A stretch of 64,000 nt of DNA, from positions 34,410-98,409 of the forward strand of contig JAHHHS010000019.1 of the NCBI GenBank assembly GCA_019359215.1. Reading direction: 5' to 3'. Below, piece by piece: positions 19,837 to 28,313 of this stretch. Every line of letters begins with the position of its first letter. Positions within the stretch are counted from its first letter, which is position 1. A model generated the notes under the pieces. It saw only the letters and a program-made list of their open reading frames with translations. It did not search any database and was not told the DNA's origin. This stretch comes from Nostoc indistinguendum CM1-VF10 (GTDB lineage Bacteria > Cyanobacteriota > Cyanobacteriia > Cyanobacteriales > Nostocaceae). The translations under genes were made by a program, and so were the position numbers.

Positions 19837-20369
19837 AAATTAAGTAAATCTTGTACGCTTATTTGCAAGCGACGGAGTTGACGGTATGCACTCTCCAAGC
19901 GTTTGCCATCAACTTCCACTTCATTGGTGGGATAATTTTCAATAATTTCAATTACTGACACCTTTCCGTCTTGACTCGCAGAAAGTACCAAAGCGGCCCG
20001 CAAAGCCTGCCTGTCTGCTCTCCGAGACGGTGTATAAATAACTTGACTAATTTGATCCAAAATAATATTACCAATAGAGCTATTTAGCACTCTATCTAAA
20101 AATAGAAGGTTTACTTTTACTGGCTCCGTTAAATACTGACGAATAGCTTTGGGGTCTTGTCGCGCCAAAGCAAAATTAACTCGTAGTGAACGTGAAAGTT
20201 CACCTGTTTGGGCAAAGGTGGATAGCTCCTCTACAGAAAGCGATTCACGGAAAATACCATAGTTTAGCACTACTCGTTCCGCAGCAAAGACAGGAGTGGA
20301 AAAAAGTAGAAGACAAGTACTACTTAATAAAACTAAGGCACGACGCAGGTCCAAAAATCTAAAACGCAT
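19833..20369 (-). CDS. DUF1400 domain protein, exported
   Basis: A 178-aa exported protein. A signal peptide covers about residues 1-29 (ALVLLSSTCLLLFSTPVFA, cleavage before AERVVLNYG). The mature part is a stand-alone DUF1400 domain (YGIFRESLSVEELSTFA...VNLLFLDRVLNSS...YPTNEVEVDG). In cyanobacteria DUF1400 usually precedes an alpha/beta hydrolase; here the hydrolase domain is absent. Function is unknown. Confidence 0.82.
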   Translation of the reverse strand: MRFRFLDLRRALVLLSSTCLLLFSTPVFAAERVVLNYGIFRESLSVEELSTFAQTGELSRSLRVNFALARQDPKAIRQYLTEPVKVNLLFLDRVLNSSIGNIILDQISQVIYTPSRRADRQALRAALVLSASQDGKVSVIEIIENYPTNEVEVDGKRLESAYRQLRRLQISVQDLLNF

Positions 20370-20817
20370 TTCTCCTGATTTCCAATAGCTTTGCTTTTAC
20401 TGTGATGATATTCCAGTAATATTATTTACAGCATCTAGCTTTAGGTAATACAAAAAAATAAATTATTCACATAGTCGTAGTAAAGGCAGGATGAGCGTTT
20501 AGACAAAGCAGCGATGACTTGTCGATAGCCATCGCCTCATGCGGAAAGTCCCTAGTACAGCTTGAGCTTGGTGAAAATCCAGATACCATCTAAATCCCCT
20601 TGTTAAAGCTAGGCAAGCTTCGGCTACAGTGTACTAGTAGAATTTTCTGAATAAAAAAATATAACTAATGTATAAGTTCTGTGATCTATCTAAGGAATTT
20701 AGCTGGATCGATGCTAATCATCCAGTATAGTTTTGCATGGGTTTTACAGCAGCTACAAGGCTGCTTGCTACCTTCAACCTTGTTCGACCATAATTCATCA
20801 CATCACAGACGGAAAAA
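20370..20817. other. Divergent upstream region of the SLH protein gene
   Basis: A 448-bp spacer between two divergent genes. It contains a small GCAGC-TACAAG-GCTGC hairpin at about 20750 and AT-rich stretches that could hold both promoters. No ORF is convincing. Confidence 0.4.
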
Positions 20818-22512
20818 ATGAAATACCGGGGTTTTCACATTTCTCTAGCGAAAAATTTTCGCCTTCTTTCTAGCAGTCATCTCAGTTATACTTTACGCCT
20901 GGGAGCCGGACTAACGGCTTTGTTAGTCGTTTCTAGTGGGTCAATATTACTACCTGGTGAGGTTAATGCTGGTGCTAGTCATCCAGAAGGTATCGCCCCA
21001 ACTCTCACAGCGCAAGTTCCAACAACAGCTGCAACGATTTACGTTAATCCACAAACTGGTGTAGATAGTGCTGGTGCTGGTACAACGTCAACTGCACCCT
21101 ACAAAAGCATCAGTTTCGCTCTTAGTCAAGCCCAACCAGGTGCGGTTATTCAGTTAGCACCTGGGAACTATAACCAAGAAAGTGGCGAAACCTTCCCGTT
21201 GTTGCTGAAACCAGGGGTGACACTGCGGGGTGATGAAGCTACTAAAGGTCAGGGGATATTGATTACAGGTGGAGGTTTTTATACTAGTCGTACCTTTGCC
21301 AGACAAGACATTGCCATGCTTGCCGACCGAGATACCACGATCGCAGGTGTCACCATCACCAACCCAAATAGCCGGGGTACGGGGGTGTGGGTGGAGTCAA
21401 CTAACCCGATTATCAAAAACAGTACTTTTACTAACAGTGTCAGAGAAGGTGTTTTTGTCACGGGTACAGGCAATCCCACAGTTGAAGGTAATCTCTTTGT
21501 ACAAAACAAAGGCAACGGGATTTCAGTTGCCAGATCTGCCCAAGGAGAAATTCGGAATAACTTATTTCAGGATACTGGTTTTGGTTTAGCGATTGGTGGT
21601 ACTTCCACACCTCTAATTGTGGAGAATCAAATCATCCAAAACCAAGACGGTCTTTATATCTCCGAATCAGCAAAGCCCGTACTGCGTAAGAATGTTATTC
21701 AGAACAATAAGCGGGATGGAATAATAGCAACTGTCAATGCTCTACCCGATCTTGGCACTAATGAAAATCCTGGTGGAAATCTTATTCGCAATAACACTCG
21801 TTATGATGTGAACAACGCCACAAAAACCAGTCAAATCCTCGCTGTTGGCAACGATATTGATCAGAAAAAGATTTTCGGCTCAGTAAATTTCGTTGCTGCA
21901 ACTGTTGACGTACCGCCTGGAGGGCCTGTCGCCTTTAAGGATGTGCCAGCAAATTATTGGGCAAAAGCTTACATCGAAGCTTTAGCTTCTCAAAATATTA
22001 TTGCTGGTTTTCCTGATGGCAGCTTTAAACCTAATGATCCTGTAACCCGCGCTCAATTCGCCACCATTGTCACTAAAGCCCTAACACCAGCAACTAAACG
22101 TGCAGCCATTAAATTTAAGGATGTACCAAGCAATTTCTGGGCTAACGCTGCAATTCAATCTGCTTACCAGAGTGAATTTGTTTCTGGTTATCCCGATGGC
22201 ACTTTTAAACCACAACAGGAAATTCCCAGAGTGCAGGCGTTAGTCGCTTTAGCTAATGGTTTGGGCTTAACAGCGAGTAATCAGAATGCCCTTTCCTTTT
22301 ACACCGATGCTGCCCAGATTCCTAAATATGCGATCGCTCCTGTTGCTGCGGCAACTGCACGGCAATTAGTGATCAACTATCCCGTAGCAAAGCAACTCAA
22401 TCCTAATCGTGAAGCGACTAGAGCCGAAGTTGCTGCCTTTGTTTACCAAGCACTTGTCAATGCTGGACGTGCCCAACCAATTCCTTCATCCTATTTGGTA
22501 ACAGTTCCGTAA
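20818..22512 (+). CDS. Surface protein: beta-helix (DUF1565) plus S-layer homology domains
   Basis: A 564-aa exported protein. Its N-terminal signal segment is about residues 25-55 (LGAGLTALLVVSSGSILLPG). A DUF1565/parallel beta-helix domain follows (about 70-370; IYVNPQTGVDSAG...YKSISFAL, then right-handed repeats NPIIKNSTFTN, NPTVEGNLF and KPVLRKNVI). The end has two clear SLH domains (FKDVPANYWA...PNDPVTRAQFA and FKDVPSNFWA...PQQEIPRVQAL) and a weaker third ending ATRAEVAAFVYQAL. SLH domains anchor proteins to the cell wall or outer-membrane porin layer, so this is a surface or periplasmic protein. The ATG at 20818 follows an A-rich run. Confidence 0.9.
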   Translation: MKYRGFHISLAKNFRLLSSSHLSYTLRLGAGLTALLVVSSGSILLPGEVNAGASHPEGIAPTLTAQVPTTAATIYVNPQTGVDSAGAGTTSTAPYKSISFALSQAQPGAVIQLAPGNYNQESGETFPLLLKPGVTLRGDEATKGQGILITGGGFYTSRTFARQDIAMLADRDTTIAGVTITNPNSRGTGVWVESTNPIIKNSTFTNSVREGVFVTGTGNPTVEGNLFVQNKGNGISVARSAQGEIRNNLFQDTGFGLAIGGTSTPLIVENQIIQNQDGLYISESAKPVLRKNVIQNNKRDGIIATVNALPDLGTNENPGGNLIRNNTRYDVNNATKTSQILAVGNDIDQKKIFGSVNFVAATVDVPPGGPVAFKDVPANYWAKAYIEALASQNIIAGFPDGSFKPNDPVTRAQFATIVTKALTPATKRAAIKFKDVPSNFWANAAIQSAYQSEFVSGYPDGTFKPQQEIPRVQALVALANGLGLTASNQNALSFYTDAAQIPKYAIAPVAAATARQLVINYPVAKQLNPNREATRAEVAAFVYQALVNAGRAQPIPSSYLVTVP

Positions 22513-22959
22513 ATGCCTAGTACTGCAAGTCGGAAGTCAAAAGTCAAAAGTCAAAAAGCCTATAAGGCAGACTTTTTGACGGTTTGGAATGGATGGTTTA
22601 TTTCCACCGTGCTGTACTAGTTAGCAAATTGGAAGCGCCAGACTAACAATTATCAGTCTGGCGCTTCCAAACACTTACCTTTTCCCGCGAATTATTGAGG
22701 GGATACAAATTTGGGGTCTTTAAATATAGCTGACCCCATTTGAATGTGATTGGTTTTATGGTCAGGGTCTTTATATGAGCTAACCCCGTTTCAACGATTT
22801 CTAGTTTCTCAGAAATTTTTGCTTTTTGGGATTTCCTAATAATTTTTTTATTTTTTCTCTTTTGACATTTTCATCTTCATCAAAGCATTAATAAATTTGA
22901 AGAATATAAAGATATATAAAAGGAAAGCAATAAAAAAATAACGACTAAAATTTCTCCCT
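22513..22959. other. Spacer with strong hairpin and duplicated GGGTCTTT element
   Basis: A 447-bp spacer between the convergent SLH and DUF3493 genes. It holds AAGTCAAA tandem units (22533-22556), a perfect 16-bp inverted repeat (22629-22670) and two related hairpin units GGGTCTTT...AACCCC/GACCCC at 22713-22737 and 22765-22787. No ORF is seen. Confidence 0.6.
22629..22670. terminator. Perfect 16-bp inverted repeat, probable bidirectional terminator
   Basis: TTGGAAGCGCCAGACT (22629-22644) and its exact complement AGTCTGGCGCTTCCAA (22655-22670) flank a 10-nt loop. It lies between convergent genes. There is no long T-run on either side, so a role as terminator or processing structure is inferred from position and stem strength. 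Confidence 0.55.
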
Positions 22960-23253
22960 TTAAGAATTAGAATTTTTACCCGATTGGGTGCTTCGTTGCC
23001 GACGCTGTTCCCAGCGCCAGAGGAAGACCATTAGGGCAACGATTCCTAATTGGAGAGCTAAACTTGGGATTGCGCTCTCAACATTACGTCCGGCAAGTAC
23101 TTGGAAGAAAAAGACGAATGCACCGAGTGAGCCAGAAGCACCAAAAGCGATGTAGAAAAATTGTCGTAAGCCGCGATAAGGAGCGGCTATTTCTGCTTTG
23201 AGGCTGGCGTATTGTTCGGGGTTAAGGCGATTTTTGCGATTTTGATCTACCAT
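22960..23253 (-). CDS. DUF3493 (LPA3-like) membrane protein
   Basis: A 97-aa protein with N-terminal LNPEQYASLKAEIAAPYRGLR (first 20 residues of the motif shown in part: LNPEQYASLKAEIAAPYRG) and two hydrophobic helices (about 35-55 and 64-80) followed by a basic tail. This is the DUF3493 family. Plant LPA3 proteins with this domain assist photosystem II assembly, so a thylakoid role is possible but not shown here. It is followed upstream by tRNA-Thr in the opposite orientation. Confidence 0.8.
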   Translation of the reverse strand: MVDQNRKNRLNPEQYASLKAEIAAPYRGLRQFFYIAFGASGSLGAFVFFFQVLAGRNVESAIPSLALQLGIVALMVFLWRWEQRRQRSTQSGKNSNS

Positions 23254-23286
23254 GATTAAATCATGTTATACTCTTAGATTGTGTAC

Positions 23287-23358
23287 GCCGATGTGGCTCA
23301 GTGGTAGAGCAGCTGATTCGTAATCAGCAGGCCGTGGGTTCAAATCCCATCATCGGCT
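23287..23358 (+). tRNA. tRNA-Thr (anticodon CGU)
   Basis: A complete cloverleaf. The acceptor GCCGATG pairs with CATCGGC, the D arm is GCTC-AGTGGTA-GAGC, and the anticodon stem GCTGA/TCAGC has loop TTCGTAA with anticodon CGT. The T arm is GTGGG-TTCAAAT-CCCAT, and the discriminator base is T. No CCA is encoded. The anticodon reads ACG (Thr). Confidence 0.95.
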
Positions 23359-23681
23359 TTGATGAAAGTATTGCTCAATAGTCAAGTTTGACACAAATCA
23401 TGTACAGTGACTAATTATTTGTCGTCGGTGACAGATTAATCTCGTTGTGACAAATTATTGTCATCAAATCTAGATTATGACTGATGATGGTGATTATGTG
23501 ACAGTGCCAGGAATTCAGGTATTTACTACTAATTCGGGAGCGTAGGCGAAGCCCGTCGCAGACATCGCCGCAGCTAAAAATCAAAGCAAACTTGAGCTTC
23601 CAGGCAACTTTCGTGATGTAGCAAAGACATCCAGATTTTTATATGGCGATCGCATCCTCGATATAACAAAATGTTGGCGAC
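23359..23681. other. Spacer with dispersed repeat, no clear gene
   Basis: It contains the Nostoc-type repeat GCGTAGGCGAAGCCCGTCGC (about 23541). A short open stretch reading AAKNQSKLELPGNFRDVAK (about 23572-23628) could be a gene remnant but has no recognisable identity. No complete gene is supported. Confidence 0.35.
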
Positions 23682-23684
23682 AAA

Positions 23685-23717
23685 AAGATCCCCGACTTTT
23701 CTAAAAAGTCGGGGATC
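23685..23717 (-). terminator. Intrinsic terminator for the 52-aa minus-strand ORF
   Basis: On the minus strand GATCCCCGACTTTT and its complement AAAAGTCGGGGATC form a perfect stem (23687-23717) with a tiny loop, immediately followed by TTTTTG. It starts about 27 nt after the stop of the small ORF at 23744-23902. It is a canonical Rho-independent terminator on that strand. Confidence 0.85.
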
Positions 23718-23743
23718 TGATTTCTTGTTTAAGTAGGTGTGGA

Positions 23744-23902
23744 TTATTGCAGCAGAGGAGTTGTGCCATTACCGTTAGTTGACGCATTCGCAATTGCAGC
23801 TTGAGTAGGTTGAGTAGTAAGAACCGCTACAACTGGAGTAACTTTTGAACTATGTTGTTTACTTCGTTTTCGATTAGAGCCGCCAGCCTTGGAATACTCC
23901 AT
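23744..23902 (-). CDS. Small 52-aa protein with basic N-terminus, unknown
   Basis: A 52-aa ORF starting MEYSKAGGSNRKRSKQHSSK and ending NGNGTTPLLQ. The first 20 residues are strongly basic; the rest is Thr/Ala/Asn-rich and lacks a membrane helix. There is a candidate -10 (TTATATTC type at about 23945-23955 on the minus strand) upstream and a perfect intrinsic terminator 27 nt downstream, so it sits in its own transcription unit. I recognise no family. It could be a nucleic-acid-binding micro-protein, a secreted peptide precursor, or an RNA gene with a chance ORF. Confidence 0.55.
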   Translation of the reverse strand: MEYSKAGGSNRKRSKQHSSKVTPVVAVLTTQPTQAAIANASTNGNGTTPLLQ

Positions 23903-24317
23903 ACTGTTTCTGCCGATTAGAGTGGTTTCAAGCTCAAAGCGGAGAATATAAAACCTTAATTAACTCTGTTTTACGTCGTTACATCAAAAACTGCGACGAA
24001 CACAGAGCAGTGTAACAATTTAAAATTCAATATTACACCGGAACTTCCCCCTCGATTAGATGACAATTTATATCGGGGGGTATTGCTTGATATTTACTCA
24101 AAAGTTTATTAGCAAAACGCGATCGCATCTTTTGGAAATCAAGCGATCGCAAAATCGCTATATTGTCTGTTCACCACTAAAAAATACTTATCCACGAGGT
24201 TCTTTCATTGGCAGACATACATCACCTGTGATAAAAATCTATCCGTTTCTGGAATCTAGGGCGCTGGTGTTGAATTTCTTTGATAATAAAATATGTGCGA
24301 CTCTCACGCCCTTGTCC

Positions 24318-26846
24318 ATGAACGAACAGCGTCAACAAGCCTATTTCAACCTTATTCAAAACCTGTTGAATTGCCGTAGTGAGGATGAAGTACAAGAAAT
24401 TTTGGCTGTAAACCAAGATTTAATTGATGCTGGCTTAGTACAAAAGATGCTGGAAATGGCAAGTAATCTACTAAGGCAGGGCGAATTAGACCAAGCTAAT
24501 CGTTTAATGAATATAGCAGGACAGCAACTTGGGGTTTCTAGTAAATTATCATCGACTGCCACGGAAAAAGAATACTTAGATTTCTTAAAGCAAGTGCTGA
24601 AAGTAACCGCAGACAGTAGTGGTAATTCCCAGGTAGTTTACTCCTTGCTGGCAAAGAATACAGACAAACTCGACGGAGTGTTAGCAGAAATATTGCGCCG
24701 TTGGGGGACAAATAGCCTTGGGGAAGTGACAGCAGATGAAGCGGAATATTTAGCAGCAGTTATTGTTTTATTTAGCAATCTAATTCAGCAATTCCCTTTG
24801 GGTAGCAAAGCCAGCAATATGGAAATTGCCATTACTGGCTATGAAGTCGCGTTGATAGTCTACACCAGAGAAGCTTTGCCTCAATCTTGGGCAATGACCC
24901 AAAATAATCTCGCAAATGCCTACAGCAATAGAATAAAAGGAGACAGGGCAGATAATATCGAAAATGTGATCGCTGCTTTTACTGCTGCATTAAAAGTCTA
25001 CACCAGAGAAGCTTTGCCTCAATCTTGGGCAACAACCCAAAATAATCTCGCAATTGCCTACAGCGATAGAATAAAAGGAGACAGGGCAGATAATATCGAA
25101 ATTGCGATCGCTGCTTTTACTGCTGCATTAAAAGTCTACACCAGAGAAGCTTTACCTCAATCTTGGGCAACAACCCAAAATAATCTCGCAAATGCCTACA
25201 GCAATAGAATAAAAGGAGACAGGGCAGATAACATCGAAATTGCGATCGCTGCTTATACTGCTGCATTAAAAGTCAGAACCAGAGAAGCTTTACCTATTGA
25301 TTGGGCGATGACCCAAAATAATCTCGCTGCTGCCTACAGCGAGAGAATTAAAGGAGACAGGGCAGATAACATCGAAATTGCGATTGCTGCTTATACTGCT
25401 GCATTAAAAGTCAGAACCAGAGAAGCTTTACCTATTGATTGGGCAGAAACCTTGTGGGGACTGGGGATTGCTTACCAAAACGCAAACCAGTTTCCCACAG
25501 CTTACAATACTTTTAAGTCTGCCATTGCCACTATAGAATCTTTACGGGAAGAAATAGTATCTGGTGAAGAAAGCAAGCGTAAACAAGCGGAACAGTTTAA
25601 CAAAGTTTATAGCCGCATGGTAGAAGTTTGCACAGAATTAAATAAGATTACCGAAGCGATTGAATATGTTGAACGTAGTAAAACCCGCAATTTAGTTGAA
25701 CAAATTCTTGAACGTGACTCTCAAACCATCTTTCCTCCAGAAGTATTCACTCAATTAGAAAAATACAGGGATGAAATAGACGTAGGACAATATCAAATCC
25801 AAAATGGCAAAGCTGAAAATCCCAAAGACCTTGCACAACATCTCCAACAGTTGCGAAAGCAGCGTAATGAATTGCAAAACCAATACTTATCTGTTGGCTA
25901 TGGTTTCAAATTCGATTCCTTCCAAGGTTCTTTGGATGACCATACAGCCATTATCGAGTGGTATATTCTCAACGATAAAATTCTGGCGTTTATTGTCACA
26001 AAAAAAGGAGAGGTAACTGTTTGCCAATCCCAACCAGAAGACCAACAAGCTTTGTATGAATGGGTAAATCAATATTTGCAGAATTACTACGGTCAAAAAG
26101 ACCAATGGCAAAATAACTTAGGGAAAGCACTCAAAGAATTAGCTTCGATTCTGGATATTGATGAAATACTAACCCAGATACCAAAGCACTGCGATAAACT
26201 CATCCTAATTCCCCATCGATTCCTGCACTTATTCCCCCTTCATGCAATTCCAGTAAGTCAAAATTCTGAAAATTCGTCTTGTCTTCTGGATTTATTTGCT
26301 GGTGGTGTGAGCTATGCACCCAGTTGTCAACTACTGCAACAGGTACAAGAGCGTAAACGTCCTGATTTTCAATCTCTATTTGCGATTCAAAACCCTACAG
26401 AAGACCTGAATTACACCGATTTAGAAGTACAAGTTATTCAAAGCTACTTTAATACTTCCAACGTTTTGAAAAAAACAGCAGCGACACTCACAGCAATTAA
26501 TAATACTGACTTAAACACTTACCACTGCACCCACTTTAGCTGTCACGGGTCTTTTAACTTAACAAACCCCGGTAATTCAGCCTTAATTTTGGCAGAAGCA
26601 TTCATCGTAGATACTCCAACAAAACCCGACTCCGAACGTTACCTGAATTTACGAGCAGGGGAAACCTACGATTTAGAAAAATGTCTGACTTTAGATAAAA
26701 TATTCACTCTCAAATTAGAAAAATGTCGCCTCGTCACCCTTTCCGCTTGCCAAACTGGATTGATTGATTTTGAAAATACCATAGCATTTCAGAGCAAAGG
26801 TTACTTCAAAAAATTCGCCAGCTACCTCCCAAAAAAGTTTTGCTAG
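24318..26846 (+). pseudogene. TPR-CHAT protease-like protein, C-terminally truncated
   Basis: An 842-aa TPR plus CHAT (caspase-HetF-associated) protein. The ATG at 24318 (MNEQRQQAYFNL) is the family start; an upstream ATG at 24060 in the same frame would add 86 unlike residues. An N-terminal helical region precedes four near-identical 46-aa TPR-like units from residue 181. The CHAT domain has the catalytic His in THFSCHGSF and Cys in LSACQTGL. The frame then leaves the family after about GLIDFEN and ends with residues (KGYFKKFASYLPKKFC) that are an antitoxin gene read in another frame. The segment usually after the Cys (YVGLPSGFLYAG, SSLW) is gone, so the CHAT fold is incomplete and probably inactive. 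Confidence 0.85.
24858..25409 (+). repeat. Four 138-bp tandem repeats inside the CHAT gene
   Basis: Units begin at 24858, 24996, 25134 and 25272, each encoding 46 residues of the form (V)YTREALPQSWATTQNNLA...DRADNIEIAIAAF. A partial fifth begins at 25410. Nucleotide identity between units is high, including silent sites, which indicates recent unit duplication or gene conversion. Confidence 0.9.
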
Positions 26847-26980
26847 TTGAAGATTTTATTGATTTTTTGGATCAGCAAAGTACAGATCATAGCCTTACCT
26901 TTGCGGCAGCAAAACTTTCTGAACCAGTTCTGCTCAAAATCTGGGATAACCCTGATGATGCAGAATATGACAAAATATGA
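26774..26980 (+). pseudogene. Antitoxin remnant (DUF2281-like), start lost
   Basis: In a frame different from the CHAT gene the sequence reads SISEQRLLQKIRQLPPKKV, then VEDFIDFLDQQ, AAAKLSEPVLLKIWDNP and DDAEYDKI before TGA at 26978. This matches small cyanobacterial antitoxins encoded before PemK/MazF-type toxins. No ATG or GTG precedes it in frame (TGA lies at 26771), because the CHAT gene is joined directly to its first codons. It overlaps the toxin start by 14 nt, the usual arrangement. Confidence 0.7.
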
Positions 26981-27305
26981 ATTTGGTGATGTTGTTTTAG
27001 TGCCGTTTCCCTTTACTGACCAAACTACTACTAAAAAACGTCCAGCAGTGGTTGTGAGTTCTAATAGCTATCAACGTGAGCGTTCGGATTTAATATTGAT
27101 AGCGATTACCAGTCAAGCAAATCCAGCAACTTCCTTTGGTGAAATTACAATTACTGGATGGCGAGTAGCTAGTCTTCTCAAGCCTTCAATTATTAAACCA
27201 GTTTGAACTACCATCGATAAAGGGCTAGTGATTAAAAAGTTAGGACGACTTGAGGAACCAGACCTTTAGACTTTGCAAAACCTTTTTCTGGCTATTTTGG
27301 GTTGA
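26967..27305 (+). pseudogene. PemK/MazF-family toxin with two nonsense codons
   Basis: From the ATG at 26967 the frame reads MTKYEFGDVVLVPFPFTDQ, KRPAVVVSS and ITSQ, the N-terminal hallmarks of the PemK/MazF endoribonuclease family. It stops at TGA 27204 after SIIKPV. The same frame then continues TTIDKGLVIKKLGRLEEPDL, meets TAG at 27267, and continues TLQNLFLAILG to TGA at 27303. That is what an intact homologue of about 112 residues would look like, so the toxin carries two in-frame nonsense mutations. The visible stops are firm; inactivity is inferred. Confidence 0.8.
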
Positions 27306-27341
27306 TATACGATCGCTCCTTCAAATCAAAGTCTCTAAATA

Positions 27342-27495
27342 TCACTCAAACTCAGTTTCGCAGAAAGCTTTTAACAAATCGATACAATTAGCGATCGCTC
27401 CTAAATGAGCAATTTCATATCCATGTGTATTTTGTGTGGGAAACGCCAAACACGCAGCACGCCCAACATGTCCGAATTGATTGGCGTGGTAGAGT
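27342..27495 (-). pseudogene. C-terminal remnant of a peptidase-like protein
   Basis: In a minus-strand frame other than that of the GDSL fragment the sequence reads HANQFGHVGRAACLAFP, then TQNTHGYEIAHLGAIANCI and DLLKAFCETEFE before TGA at 27342. The HGYE...IANCIDLL pattern resembles the C-terminal end of M42/M20-type metallopeptidases (moderate certainty). Only the last 50 or so residues remain, fused at the 5' side to the GDSL esterase. Confidence 0.5.
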
Positions 27496-27970
27496 CTTCG
27501 GGGTTTAGAAAAAAGAAATCATTCGCACCTCCCCATAATGTATAAAGTGCATTTGGGTCAGCAGTTTGATTATTTGCTTGCAGAGTTTCGGCAAAACCGA
27601 GGACTTGTTTAAACACCCCCGGTAATCCTCTATTGTCAACAACAGCATTATCTAAACCAGAACTAGAACCACCGAAGGCAAAGTTTATCCCTTGGGTAGC
27701 AATTGGTGTGGAAGGAATAGTAGTGAATAAAGTTGGCTTTAACCCTAGCTGATCTCCCAGATAATCTACCCAGAGCGGCCCATTGGAAAAACGTCCTTCA
27801 AAGTAACGTGAGCTTTGAGGGTAACTTTTATCGGTAGCATTGTATATATTGCCAGTATCGGAAAGACTATCACCAAATACATAAAGCTGATCAAAACTCA
27901 CAGCCGAGGCTTTGGTCGGCAGCATGAAAGAGAATAGAACAAATCCTGCCACTACAGCTTGTTTTTTCAT
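27401..27970 (-). pseudogene. GDSL/SGNH esterase, 3' truncated and joined out of frame to another gene
   Basis: A signal peptide (MKKQAVVAGFVLFSFMLPTKASA) begins at the ATG at 27970. It is followed by SGNH block I FGDSLSDTGN, then GRFSNGPLWVDYL, block II FAFGGSSS and block III GGANDFFFL. Homology ends near LNPEDSTTP, and the last residues (GVLRVWRFPHKIHMDMKLLI) are a peptidase gene read in the wrong frame. The block V catalytic Asp/His region is missing, so it should be inactive. Normal family length is about 300 residues against 189 here. Confidence 0.82.
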
Positions 27971-28313
27971 ATTTGTTTTACCTGTAGTATTTATAATTTG
28001 TTTAAAAGTAATTAAAGAGCGATAGTCTGACAAGTTGTCTTTTGACTTACTTCAAAACTAAGTACGCCTATTGAGTTAATTTACGTATTTATTTAACTAT
28101 GCCTTAAAAGTTCATCAAGCACAGTTTAAAAGGGTGTAAATACTTAGATTTACATTTTTTTGATAAAAAAAGTATATTACAAATAAATAGCAAACTTTCT
28201 ATGCTAAATGGTAGATATTGTCCACTTCTGTGATTGCTATAAACTCACTGCGATCAAATCAAGGCTGCATAAGCATAACCCATCGTAGCAATCACTTTAG
28301 CTTTAACTTCACT
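27971..28313. other. Upstream region of the GDSL gene
   Basis: An AT-rich spacer of about 340 bp holding the presumed promoter of the minus-strand GDSL remnant and the 3' flank of the minus-strand SLH lipoprotein gene. No ORF or strong repeat is seen. Confidence 0.35.

Noticed and set aside
20520..20580. GCGGAAAGTCC resembling the conserved start of RNase P RNA
   Set aside because: The other conserved RNase P elements are not found in the following 300 bases.
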